Assembly (NCBI RefSeq): GCF_023284025.1
Contig: NZ_JAKIKR010000046.1
Coordinates: forward strand, 1-42,846
Source of the DNA: Shewanella abyssi
Lineage (GTDB): Bacteria > Pseudomonadota > Gammaproteobacteria > Enterobacterales > Shewanellaceae
DNA length: 42,846 nucleotides
Direction of reading: 5' to 3'
Shown here: in pieces, positions 25,725 to 32,750 of the stretch
How the letters are laid out: each line of letters opens with the position of its first letter
Numbering within the stretch: position 1 is the stretch's first letter
The notes under the pieces: generated by a model
The model's input: only the letters and a program-made list of their open reading frames with translations
Database searches by the model: none
What the model was told of the DNA's origin: nothing
Program-made: the position numbers and the translations under genes

Positions 25725-25827
25725 CTCACCATTTTATTTTGAATTTTTAATTAAATATTTTTATTCAGCTCGAAGTAAAAACGTAGCCTCTAACTAGTAA
25801 ATATAATAGTGAGTTATTCAACATACT

Positions 25828-25852
25828 TTGTGAGCAGTACCTCCATCTGCTC
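25828..25852. repeat. Short element shared by the leaders of the porin and Tsx-like genes
   Basis: TTTGTGAGCAGTACCTCCATC here matches TTTGTGAGCAGTATCTCCATC at 20114-20134 with one difference. Here it also forms a hairpin (TGAGCAG and CTGCTCA on either side of 9 bases). Both copies lie before outer-membrane barrel genes in the same orientation. Whether it is a protein site, RNA structure or gene scar is unknown. Confidence 0.55.
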
Positions 25853-25941
25853 AGTATTTAGTAAGTACTGTGGTTTAAGGAAGTAAAAACATCAAAAACA
25901 ATTAAAAAGTCTAAAAACAAGCAACAATTATAATTCTACAA

Positions 25942-25959
25942 AGTGAAATTCACGTCAAA
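25942..25959 (-). promoter_or_regulatory. PhoB/OmpR-like direct-repeat box 1
   Basis: Minus-strand sequence TTTGACG-TGAA-TTTCACT: two 7-bp half sites with a 4-bp spacer, 11-bp periodicity. Closely like box 2 and the box at 28953-28970. The likely binder is the response regulator encoded at 27330-28004. Confidence 0.6.
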
Positions 25960-25983
25960 ACAGTAGAGTAATAAAGTTTAAAA

Positions 25984-26001
25984 CGTGAAAGTTACGTTAA
26001 A
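25984..26001 (-). promoter_or_regulatory. PhoB/OmpR-like direct-repeat box 2
   Basis: Minus-strand sequence TTTAACG-TAAC-TTTCACG, the same 7-4-7 layout, 42 bases (four helical turns) upstream of box 1. The position before the porin suits an activator. Confidence 0.62.
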
Positions 26002-26057
26002 AAACAAATGTAATACAACTGGTTTTGGTTTTTAATATAAATTAAAAGCAAAAAAAT

Positions 26058-26081
26058 GGAGATGAAATTAAAATCATCTCC
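26058..26081 (-). terminator. Terminator of the LuxR-response regulator-kinase operon
   Basis: GGAGATGA and TCATCTCC form a perfect 8-bp stem (8-base loop). On the minus strand it is followed by ATTTTTTTGC. It is 48 bases after the kinase stop. Confidence 0.8.
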
Positions 26082-26128
26082 CACTTAACATTAACGATAA
26101 CGATATAAAAACTGAACCTTAATATATC

Positions 26129-27343
26129 CTAAGAGTTAACCTTTAATAACGCTATAAATTGGTTTTCTTCCCTGACAGAGTGATATGTCCACCCTAGCTG
26201 ATGAGCTAAGCGCTCTACAAGCAGTAACCCTAATCCAAAGCCACTACTATTTTGAGGAGACATTGAATTCACAATTTCAATGGTATGATTTGATTGCACT
26301 ATCCTTATGCCTTGAGCCCCATGTTCTAAGCTATTACGTACTAAGTTATTTAAAATAATGGTCAGTGGATCTTGCTGTACCGTCAACTCAGTGTCATCAC
26401 ATAGTAGCTCTATCGGCAAATAATCCCCTTTTGCCGCTTGTTGATCGCTGATAACCTGCCGCAATAGCTCTGCCAGCTTCACCTTACTGTGATGCATCGA
26501 TGTACACTCTGAGTTCATTAACCACAGCAAGGTTTCTGTAATAGACTTCATCTGCTGAATTGCCAGGCTAGCATGTAACGTTGGCCCCTCAAGTTGACCA
26601 TGTTGCAGGGTGAGAATATCGAAAGAGGATTGACATATTGCTATCGGCGTGCGCAGTTCATGGCTAGCAAAATGCAAGAAAGATAACTCTCTTTGCTGCG
26701 CTTCTTTCAACTGTTTAATGGAGATATCCAGAGCGTCGACTATCGATTGCAACTCTGCATAACATTGCTGGGGAAACTTCAGGCTTTGCATTTTTTGCCA
26801 GTCATGCTGTTTAATTGCACGACTGATCTGATGTACAGGAGAGATAACTCGACTTTGCAGGTATAAGGCGAGACTCGCAACCACACCGAAAGTCATAGTG
26901 ATCAATAAGCCGATGGCCGCCATATTCTTAGGCGCAAATTCTAGATCATGAGTCGCATTATAGTTTAGCCAGACATATAAATTCTCACCTGAACGCTGCT
27001 GATACACCATCAATGCATCGATGAATTGACCATTATGGTGGTGATATTCAACTTCTTTTAGCGCTGTCGGTTTAATGCCATTTGTAATTGATTTCACTTG
27101 CTCTGGAGTGCTGTCCCAATCTCTATATATTTTAATATTGTCTGTTTGGTAGAGATTCCCTGTCTCTACCAGATACTGTTCTGCCGCCTGAGCCGCACTT
27201 TTCATCGTGATATTATGCATACTAAACGCACCCGTACACATCATGCATAGCGGAATAAATATATTGATGAGTAAAGTGACCGCTAAGAACACCACGCCAT
27301 AACACTGGTAAACCCGCTTTAAGCTCATCTTATGCTTCATCAA
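26129..27343 (-). CDS. Sensor histidine kinase
   Basis: A 404-residue membrane kinase. Order: transmembrane helix 1 (about 13-36), a periplasmic sensing domain of about 105 residues (37-141) without a recognised fold, helix 2 (142-164), HAMP-like linker (165-215), then the phospho-acceptor helix HFASHELRTPIA with H228, N-box NNLVRNSLEHG and G-box GFGLGLL. The D/F boxes are short, giving a compact catalytic domain. The start overlaps the response-regulator gene by 14 bases, so the pair is coupled. The periplasmic domain is small, so it might sense an amino acid or aromatic acid directly. The adjacent porin-lyase-reductase genes are the likely targets. Confidence 0.88.
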   Translation of the reverse strand: MMKHKMSLKRVYQCYGVVFLAVTLLINIFIPLCMMCTGAFSMHNITMKSAAQAAEQYLVETGNLYQTDNIKIYRDWDSTPEQVKSITNGIKPTALKEVEYHHHNGQFIDALMVYQQRSGENLYVWLNYNATHDLEFAPKNMAAIGLLITMTFGVVASLALYLQSRVISPVHQISRAIKQHDWQKMQSLKFPQQCYAELQSIVDALDISIKQLKEAQQRELSFLHFASHELRTPIAICQSSFDILTLQHGQLEGPTLHASLAIQQMKSITETLLWLMNSECTSMHHSKVKLAELLRQVISDQQAAKGDYLPIELLCDDTELTVQQDPLTIILNNLVRNSLEHGAQGIRIVQSNHTIEIVNSMSPQNSSGFGLGLLLVERLAHQLGWTYHSVREENQFIALLKVNS

Positions 27344-28004
27344 CGCCAGCCTTTAGACATAAACCCACGCCTCTTATCGTATGAAGATATTGATGCTTAA
27401 AGGGCTTATCAACGACTTTTCTCAACAGGTGCATGTGACTTCTTAAGCTATCGCTATCAGGCAAGCTATCTGGCCATAATATGCGCTCGACCTCTTCACG
27501 TTCAACCGTTTCAGGGCTTCGCCTAGCGAGCAAAGACAGTATCTGCCAACCTGTTCGAGATAACGCTAACTCCTGACCTAAGCGGTGCACGCGATGGCCG
27601 GCAAAATCAAACTCAAGTTCACCGATTTTCAGCACTTTAGGTGCCGGTCTTCGCTCTGCAACGACGCGTAATCTGGCAACCAATTCCGGCATTGCAAATG
27701 GTTTGACTAGATAGTCATCCGCACCGACCTCAAAGCCTGACAACTTATCCTGTAATCCACTACGAGCCGTAAGCATGATCACCGGTGAAACCACGCGCTG
27801 ATCTTTCCATTGTTTACATGCTTCAAGGCCATCACCATCAGGTAAGTTCAGATCGAGAATGATGGCATCATAATGACGGCTATAAACTTGGCTATCAGCT
27901 TGTGCTAACGAGCTGGCGTAATCGCATTCAATATCGATCAGTTCTAGGTAATGAATAATATTTTTTGCCAGTAAATGGTTATCTTCAACGAGTAATATCA
28001 ACAT
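27330..28004 (-). CDS. OmpR/PhoB-family response regulator
   Basis: A 224-residue regulator. The receiver domain (1-115) shows acidic pocket E7-D8, phosphorylation site D51 in IILDLNLPDGDG, MLTAR and the VKPF lysine. The C-terminal winged helix (about 125-220) includes LEFDFAGHRVHRLGQELALSRTGWQIL and HTIRGVGL. It would bind tandem 11-bp-spaced half sites. Exactly such sites (TTTRACG-N4-TTTSACG) are found before the porin and in the promoter region of this operon. Same operon as the LuxR gene (3 bases upstream) and the kinase (overlap). Confidence 0.9.
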   Translation of the reverse strand: MLILLVEDNHLLAKNIIHYLELIDIECDYASSLAQADSQVYSRHYDAIILDLNLPDGDGLEACKQWKDQRVVSPVIMLTARSGLQDKLSGFEVGADDYLVKPFAMPELVARLRVVAERRPAPKVLKIGELEFDFAGHRVHRLGQELALSRTGWQILSLLARRSPETVEREEVERILWPDSLPDSDSLRSHMHLLRKVVDKPFKHQYLHTIRGVGLCLKAGVDEA

Positions 28005-28007
28005 GAG

Positions 28008-28754
28008 TTATATAATCTCCAGCTGATGGGCAATATGAACCAGGTTCGCACGGTTACTTGCCGACAGCTTATTTCGCATAGACTCTAGATGATATTCCAC
28101 TCCTCGAATAGTAATGTGAAGCTCCTCTGATATCTCAGCATTCTGTAATCCACTTGCGACCATTTTTAGCGCTTTTAAGGCGGTTTGGTTAAAAAGCGAC
28201 ACCTGCCTATAGGGGTTTAAGTCATGATGGAGATGTTCAAATAGTGTCGACTGAACCTGCTTGAGTGAAGTTTCTAGCTTGGCAAGCTTAGGGTGTAGAT
28301 CTTCCTCTTTAGACAGCAGGGTAAAACGTCCGCACCAAGCCTCTGATGCGTAATGACGCACCGGACAGCTGAGCACCGTTTTTATCCCGTAAGAGCTAAA
28401 CAGCTTATTCGCTTTATTGGCTTGTCCACCTTCTGATAACTGATAGTAATAGGGCTGTTCTAATTTCAAGGCTAAGCCAAAATTGACATCTCTCGCGGCA
28501 ACTTGGTCTATGTAATGGCGTTGTATTTTTTGGACGGTGTGTGACGAACTATATACCCCTCCAGAGCTGTGCAACATGCGTCTCGTTAAGATGCTTGTCT
28601 TACTATTGTGCAAGTAATCTTGATATGCTCTATTGGGGATACCTTGAAACCAAAACCCACCAAAACCGTGCTGTGATATCTCAGGCTTTATTGACTGTAA
28701 TATTAAAGGAGAAATGACAAATTCTGCTAAACCATCGCTTTCTATATTCTGCAT
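28008..28754 (-). CDS. LuxR-family transcription regulator
   Basis: A 248-residue protein with a C-terminal LuxR/GerE helix-turn-helix (about 182-248; ALKALKMVASGLQNAEISEELHITIRGVEYHLESMRNKL). The N-terminal 175 residues resemble autoinducer-binding LuxR domains (a PVRHYASEAWCGRFTLLS segment is in the right place). The classical acyl-homoserine-lactone ligand residues are not clear and no luxI-type gene is nearby. It may be a solo LuxR sensing another small molecule. It is the first gene of the LuxR-RR-kinase operon, so two signals could meet in the control of this island. Confidence 0.78.
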   Translation of the reverse strand: MQNIESDGLAEFVISPLILQSIKPEISQHGFGGFWFQGIPNRAYQDYLHNSKTSILTRRMLHSSGGVYSSSHTVQKIQRHYIDQVAARDVNFGLALKLEQPYYYQLSEGGQANKANKLFSSYGIKTVLSCPVRHYASEAWCGRFTLLSKEEDLHPKLAKLETSLKQVQSTLFEHLHHDLNPYRQVSLFNQTALKALKMVASGLQNAEISEELHITIRGVEYHLESMRNKLSASNRANLVHIAHQLEII

Positions 28755-29225
28755 GCGTCAATGAACCTTTCATCGAAAATCTTGAGTAATATGGTTATAG
28801 AAGCCATAGTAAGAAGTCATCAAGGTTGTCCTGTTATCCTCCTTTGAGCTTTGTCGCTCACCATACTCAAAAGCATTACATTGTTAAACTTTGCCGAACA
28901 AAATATCCCAAGCAGTTAACAAAAAGATAAAATATTTCTATTTGGCTATACTTTTGACGTAACTTTGACGAGGGGTTAGATACAATGGACTAGTTTTTAA
29001 GAGAATATTAGCGATTAAGACTGTAAAAATTATTTCTGGTAGATATTAACCTTTCAAGATGGAGACCGTCGAGCCTTTAAGGGGACGAGCTAGCCCGACT
29101 CAAAACGCATGGGCCGTAGTTATTATGCCGTTAAATAAAATGAGAATTGTGTCGCGCTTGTTATCAGGTATGACCTCTGCTAGCCTTGCCGCTCTTATTT
29201 ATCAAGGATGTAGGTTAAGCAGTTA
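28755..29225. promoter_or_regulatory. Divergent promoter region with a perfect direct-repeat box
   Basis: 471 bases between the regulator operon and the thioesterase gene. It contains the box 28953-28970 and, near its right end, a possible 33-codon frame (29125-29226). The rest is AT-rich with no recognisable gene. Confidence 0.5.
28953..28970 (+). promoter_or_regulatory. PhoB/OmpR-like direct-repeat box 3 (perfect repeat)
   Basis: TTTGACG-TAAC-TTTGACG, a perfect 7-bp repeat with 4-bp spacer. It is 199 bases upstream of the LuxR-RR-kinase operon and 256 before the thioesterase gene. Sharing this box with the porin promoter suggests the two-component system controls itself as well as the porin. 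Confidence 0.62.
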
Positions 29226-29226
29226 A
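29125..29226 (+). CDS. Possible 33-residue leader peptide before the thioesterase
   Basis: The frame begins ATG at 29125 and its TAA shares a base with the thioesterase ATG (TAATG). It starts MPLNKMRIVSRLLSGMTSAS and ends with a short hydrophobic part and a Cys. No good ribosome-binding site is seen, but the exact stop-start overlap hints at translational coupling. Could be chance. Confidence 0.28.
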   Translation: MPLNKMRIVSRLLSGMTSASLAALIYQGCRLSS

Positions 29227-29756
29227 TGAACCTCTATTTTAGGCTTTTTTGGTTGTTTGCATGGCGCACCCGCCACTGCAACAAAATTGGTTTTCTAGGG
29301 ACCAGTAAACTCACTTTTCGTGCGCTGCCATCAGATTGCGATATCAATTTTCACCTGACAAACTCACGCTACCCAGCGTTTATGGATCTGGCCCGAACTT
29401 ATATGATGGCTGAGATGGGATCCCTGAAGCGTTTCATCAAACTAGGGTGGATGCCAATTATTAATGCCGCTGCCTTTACCTATATCCGCGACATAAAACC
29501 CTGGGCTAAGTTTGAAATTGAAACCAAGTTGGTAGGTTGGGACGAGAAGTATTTTTACATTGAACAGCGTTTTGTCAGTGAGCGCGGCCTACATTGCATC
29601 GCCCTCGTGCGCGGCGTATTTATCTGTAAACGTAAGCAGGTGCCTATTGCTGACATGTTGCAAGAGGTTAACTTCAATGAGCCTATGCCAGAAATGCCAG
29701 CCGAAGTGGTAAAATGGAAGCAATTGTTACAGCTTAAAAAAGAGCGTAATAGTTAG
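29226..29756 (+). CDS. Hotdog-fold acyl-CoA thioesterase family protein
   Basis: A 176-residue protein of the 4-hydroxybenzoyl-CoA-thioesterase-like (THEM6/4HBT_2) group. The landmark is DCDINFHLTNSRYPAFMDLAR (about 39-59), where D-x-N-x-H-x-N-N/S-x-Y holds the catalytic Asp region and active-site residues. YFYIEQRFVSERGLHCIALVRGVFI is the central sheet. The N-terminal 15 residues are hydrophobic, perhaps a membrane anchor. The substrate acyl-CoA is unknown. No good ribosome-binding site close to the start; translation may be coupled to a short upstream frame. Convergent with the GST gene, 3 bases apart. Confidence 0.8.
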   Translation: MNLYFRLFWLFAWRTRHCNKIGFLGTSKLTFRALPSDCDINFHLTNSRYPAFMDLARTYMMAEMGSLKRFIKLGWMPIINAAAFTYIRDIKPWAKFEIETKLVGWDEKYFYIEQRFVSERGLHCIALVRGVFICKRKQVPIADMLQEVNFNEPMPEMPAEVVKWKQLLQLKKERNS

Positions 29757-29759
29757 CTA

Positions 29760-30392
29760 TTAGCCACAGCCTGTTCGAGCCAGTGTCAGTGCAACTTCCT
29801 CTTGAACCTGATTGACGGCGCCACGTAGCTTGGCCTGGATCCAATAGCGGCCTAAATGTTCATAATCGAGTAGATTAAATTCAGTTTCTAAAGCGAGCAA
29901 ACAGGGAATTGTTGCGCAGTCGGCTAAACTAAAGCGGTCGCCACATAACCAATGATATGTGGCGAGACGCCTGTCCAAGCTATCCAGTGTTGTGAGCAAC
30001 TCATTTTCAATTTGCTTGACCCTAATCTGATTACTCCGCTTTTGATGCTTGGCTATTTGCCAATTGTCGATCACTTTGTCGAGCCGTGTGTCGCTGAGCC
30101 TATCGTATAGTCTTACTTGCAATGCATCCTTGGTGAGCGCTGGAATGAGTTGCGTACCTTGTTCAATGTTGGCATCTATATATTCAATGATAATACTCGC
30201 GTCAGGGATGATTTCACCCGATGTCATTCTAAGTAAAGGTAGCTGGCCACTTGCATCCATTCGCTGGAATTCGCGTCTCGCGTAGGGATCCGCAAGATCA
30301 ATAATATGCGGATAAAAATGGGCTTGTTTCTCATAAAAGGCAATCAGTACCTTTTGTGATTGGCGTGACAGAGGGTGGTAATACAGATCCAT
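29760..30392 (-). CDS. Glutathione S-transferase family protein
   Basis: A 210-residue soluble protein with a thioredoxin-like N-terminal domain (1-80: LYYHPLSRQSQKVLIAFYEK, then the cis-Pro loop GQLPLLRM and IIPDASIIIEYID, the glutathione-binding Ser region) and an all-helical C-terminal domain (90-205) including WLCGDRFSLADCATIPCLLALE. Ser9 (HPLSRQS) may be the catalytic residue that activates glutathione. The substrate is unknown. Glutathione reductase is encoded elsewhere in the window, but the genes are not linked. Confidence 0.85.
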   Translation of the reverse strand: MDLYYHPLSRQSQKVLIAFYEKQAHFYPHIIDLADPYARREFQRMDASGQLPLLRMTSGEIIPDASIIIEYIDANIEQGTQLIPALTKDALQVRLYDRLSDTRLDKVIDNWQIAKHQKRSNQIRVKQIENELLTTLDSLDRRLATYHWLCGDRFSLADCATIPCLLALETEFNLLDYEHLGRYWIQAKLRGAVNQVQEEVALTLARTGCG

Positions 30393-30561
30393 GGTCGTTA
30401 TAGGCTCCGATCGAAAGCAGTAGCGTTAACTCTAGTTGCTAAAATGGCTCCTCACAATGTGCTGCGTTTGCCGTGTGAGTGCCATACACTATGAGTTATC
30501 TTGATAAAATCACACTTCTCAGCGGGTTAGCGATTAACGACTGTGATAGATAGGAGAACAG

Positions 30562-31251
30562 ATGAGTCGTATTGAAACATTTGCATCAATATATGCGCGA
30601 GCATCAGAGCGTAAAGGCGGTAATGCTGGCCTCGAACAGTTAATGTCTACCAGTCTGACTGAGGATGAAATTGGTCAATGCAGCGATGCTCAGCTGTTGT
30701 CTGAGATGAGTAAAAAGGTATTTCAGAGCGGCTTTGTGTGGCGAATTGTTGAGGCTAAGTGGCCCGCATACGAAAAATCATTCTTTGATTTCGAGCCATT
30801 TAAGGTGTTGATGTTATCCCCTGAGCAGTTGCAGGACAGAGCCAGTGATGTGGCACTCATCAGGCATCTTAAAAAAACCATGGCAATCTATGACAATGCT
30901 CATATGGTCAACAACATTGCCCGTGAACAGGGTAGTTTTGCCGAGTTTGTAGCAAGTTGGCCAAGCGAAGACATTACCGGTTTATGGGCAACCTTAAAGC
31001 GTAAAGGTACGCGGCTTGGTGGCAACACAGGTCCCTATTTTCTGCGGGCTATCGGCAAAGACACATTTCTACTGACTAGCGACGTACAAGGTTATCTCAA
31101 AGCGCACAATCTAGTGGATTATGGATTTAGCTCAAAAGCGGGGCTTAAGCAGGTCCAAGCCGTGTTTAATCATTGGCAGCAACAATCGGGTCGTAGTTTG
31201 GCAGATATCAGTCGAATTTTAGCTTGTAGCGTTGGTGATAATCGAATTTAA
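30562..31251 (+). CDS. Tag-like DNA-3-methyladenine glycosylase family protein
   Basis: A 229-residue cytoplasmic protein resembling DNA-3-methyladenine glycosylase I (helix-hairpin-helix base-excision family). MSKKVFQSGFVWRIVEAKWPAYEKSFFDFEPFKV (about 49-82) mirrors the Tag segment with the aromatic base-binding residues, and ATLKRKGTRLGGNTGPYFLRAIGKDTFLLTSDVQGYL contains the hairpin region and a late Asp. The usual Tag zinc ligands (Cys near the N-terminus, His-Cys near the end) are not evident. It therefore seems to belong to a divergent sub-group. Good GATAGGAG-type ribosome-binding site. Monocistronic. Confidence 0.72.
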   Translation: MSRIETFASIYARASERKGGNAGLEQLMSTSLTEDEIGQCSDAQLLSEMSKKVFQSGFVWRIVEAKWPAYEKSFFDFEPFKVLMLSPEQLQDRASDVALIRHLKKTMAIYDNAHMVNNIAREQGSFAEFVASWPSEDITGLWATLKRKGTRLGGNTGPYFLRAIGKDTFLLTSDVQGYLKAHNLVDYGFSSKAGLKQVQAVFNHWQQQSGRSLADISRILACSVGDNRI

Positions 31252-31583
31252 TGACCGTGCTGCGATGTTTAATTTTGGTTGGGAATCGTCTTATCTTGTT
31301 ACTTTTCACCAGCGAATGTCAGCTGATCTAAGCTGAGCGCTAACGTGATTAGTAAAACAGATGTTTGGTTAACAATCATGAAACATATGTGGCTGATTTG
31401 ACGTAATAATTCTTATTATCTTACAAATTAAACTGGTATATCTGCTTGTTGACAAGTCGATGTTGTGAGATAAAGGCACGTTAATTAATCTGACAAGAAT
31501 TTATGCTTTTAAAGGTTAAATTGAAGGCATTTAATGCTCTAAATAATTCAATTACCGAGTAGATGGCTTTTATAGGAGTTCTC
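31252..31583. promoter_or_regulatory. Promoter region of the RND efflux operon
   Basis: 332 AT-rich bases containing an inverted repeat (31357-31390) described separately. No gene was seen; a TTTGACGTAAT half-box near 31397 lacks its second half. Confidence 0.45.
31357..31390. promoter_or_regulatory. Possible operator (inverted repeat) before the RND pump
   Basis: ACAGATGTTT and AAACATATGT are 10-bp inverted arms (one mismatch) separated by 14 bases, 194-227 bases upstream of the RND adaptor start. TetR-type repressors of efflux pumps use such palindromes, but no tetR gene is adjacent. Confidence 0.35.
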
Positions 31584-32741
31584 ATGCGGCAAATAGTGAA
31601 AATTGCCTCTGTTTTAAGTGTGGCGTTATGGATAGCTGGATGTGAGCAGAAACCTGAACAAGGTGGACAGCAAACACGTGGTCCTATGGAAGTGGGCTCG
31701 ATGACGATTGTGGCAAAACCTCAGGCAATAATGGTGGAGTTACCAGGTCGTAGCAAGGCTTATTTGGAAGCGGAAGTTCGTCCACAAGTTAGCGGTATCA
31801 TCATCAATCGTGGCTTCGTTGAAGGAAAAGACGTTGAGAAAGGTCAGTCGCTATATCAAATAGACTCAGCGACCTACAATGCTGCGTTAGTGAGTGCGAA
31901 AGCCGATTTAACCAGTGCTCAGGCTAGCTTAGTTTCTGCTAAAGCTAAAGCGCTGCGCTTTAAGAAATTGGTAAAGCTTAACTCTATCAGTGAGCAGGAT
32001 TTTGACGAAGCGGACGCGGCATATAAAGAAGCATTAGCGCGCGTTACCGTTGCCGAAGCTGCGATTAATACGGCTAAAATAAATCTTGAATATACCGAAG
32101 TACGAGCTCCAATTTCTGGACGTGTCGGCAAGTCTTCTGTGACTGCCGGTGCACTCGTTACGGCTAATCAAACGCAAACTTTAGCGACCATTCAACAGCT
32201 GGATCCGATCAATATTGAGATCACTCAGTCGAGTGCGCAGCTGCTACGTCTAAAGGCTAAGTTAAAAAATGGCCAGCTTAAGGCATCAGTTAATGCGGGT
32301 GTGCAGTTAGTGCTAGAAGATGGCACGACCTATAACCACGATGGCTTACTGCAGTTCGCTGAAGTCAGTGTGAATGAGAATACAGGCTCAGTGATATTAC
32401 GTGCCGAGTTCCCGAACCCTGATGGTGTGTTATTACCGGGCATGTATGTACGAGCAGTGCTCAATACTGGTACCGATCCCCAAGCGATTCTAGTGCCACA
32501 GCGCGCAATTACGCGTAACACTAAAGGCCAAGCCGTGGCGATGGTGATCGATGACGGTAAAGTGGCGTCGCGTATTGTGACGACAGCTGAAGTGATTGAT
32601 AACCAGTGGCGTATCACTGATGGTTTGAATGTGGGTGATCAACTTATTGTTGAAGGCCTGCAAAAAATTCGTCCAGGAGCTGCTGTTAAAGCGGGTCCTT
32701 TGGTTGCGGATAAGCAATCTCAAGCACAACAACAGAAATAG
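31584..32741 (+). CDS. RND efflux periplasmic adaptor (AcrA/MexA-type)
   Basis: A 385-residue lipoprotein (lipobox WIAGC at residues 16-20) that bridges the inner-membrane RND pump and an outer-membrane channel. It has a lipoyl/barrel-sandwich domain (PQVSGIIINRGFVEGKDVEKGQSLYQID), a coiled-coil hairpin (about 90-155, Ala/Lys-rich), beta-barrel and membrane-proximal domains ending RPGAAVKAG. ATG 31584 is chosen over 31563: TAGGAG lies 5 bases before it. It ends 9 bases before the pump gene. No TolC-like gene follows, so an outer-membrane factor from elsewhere must be used. Confidence 0.92.
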   Translation: MRQIVKIASVLSVALWIAGCEQKPEQGGQQTRGPMEVGSMTIVAKPQAIMVELPGRSKAYLEAEVRPQVSGIIINRGFVEGKDVEKGQSLYQIDSATYNAALVSAKADLTSAQASLVSAKAKALRFKKLVKLNSISEQDFDEADAAYKEALARVTVAEAAINTAKINLEYTEVRAPISGRVGKSSVTAGALVTANQTQTLATIQQLDPINIEITQSSAQLLRLKAKLKNGQLKASVNAGVQLVLEDGTTYNHDGLLQFAEVSVNENTGSVILRAEFPNPDGVLLPGMYVRAVLNTGTDPQAILVPQRAITRNTKGQAVAMVIDDGKVASRIVTTAEVIDNQWRITDGLNVGDQLIVEGLQKIRPGAAVKAGPLVADKQSQAQQQK

Positions 32742-32750
32742 GGCAGAGCT

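Larger units (their letters stand above)
25725..26128. promoter_or_regulatory. Porin promoter region
   Basis: 404 AT-rich bases. It holds the terminator of the kinase operon (26058-26081), two 18-bp direct-repeat boxes (25942-25959 and 25984-26001, 42 bases apart) and a hairpin element near 25828-25852 that recurs before the Tsx-like gene. No gene was seen. Confidence 0.6.

Noticed and set aside
31397..31420. TTTGACGTAAT before the RND operon as a fourth response-regulator box
   Set aside because: Only the first half site and most of the spacer match; the second half is AATTCTT, so it looks like chance.
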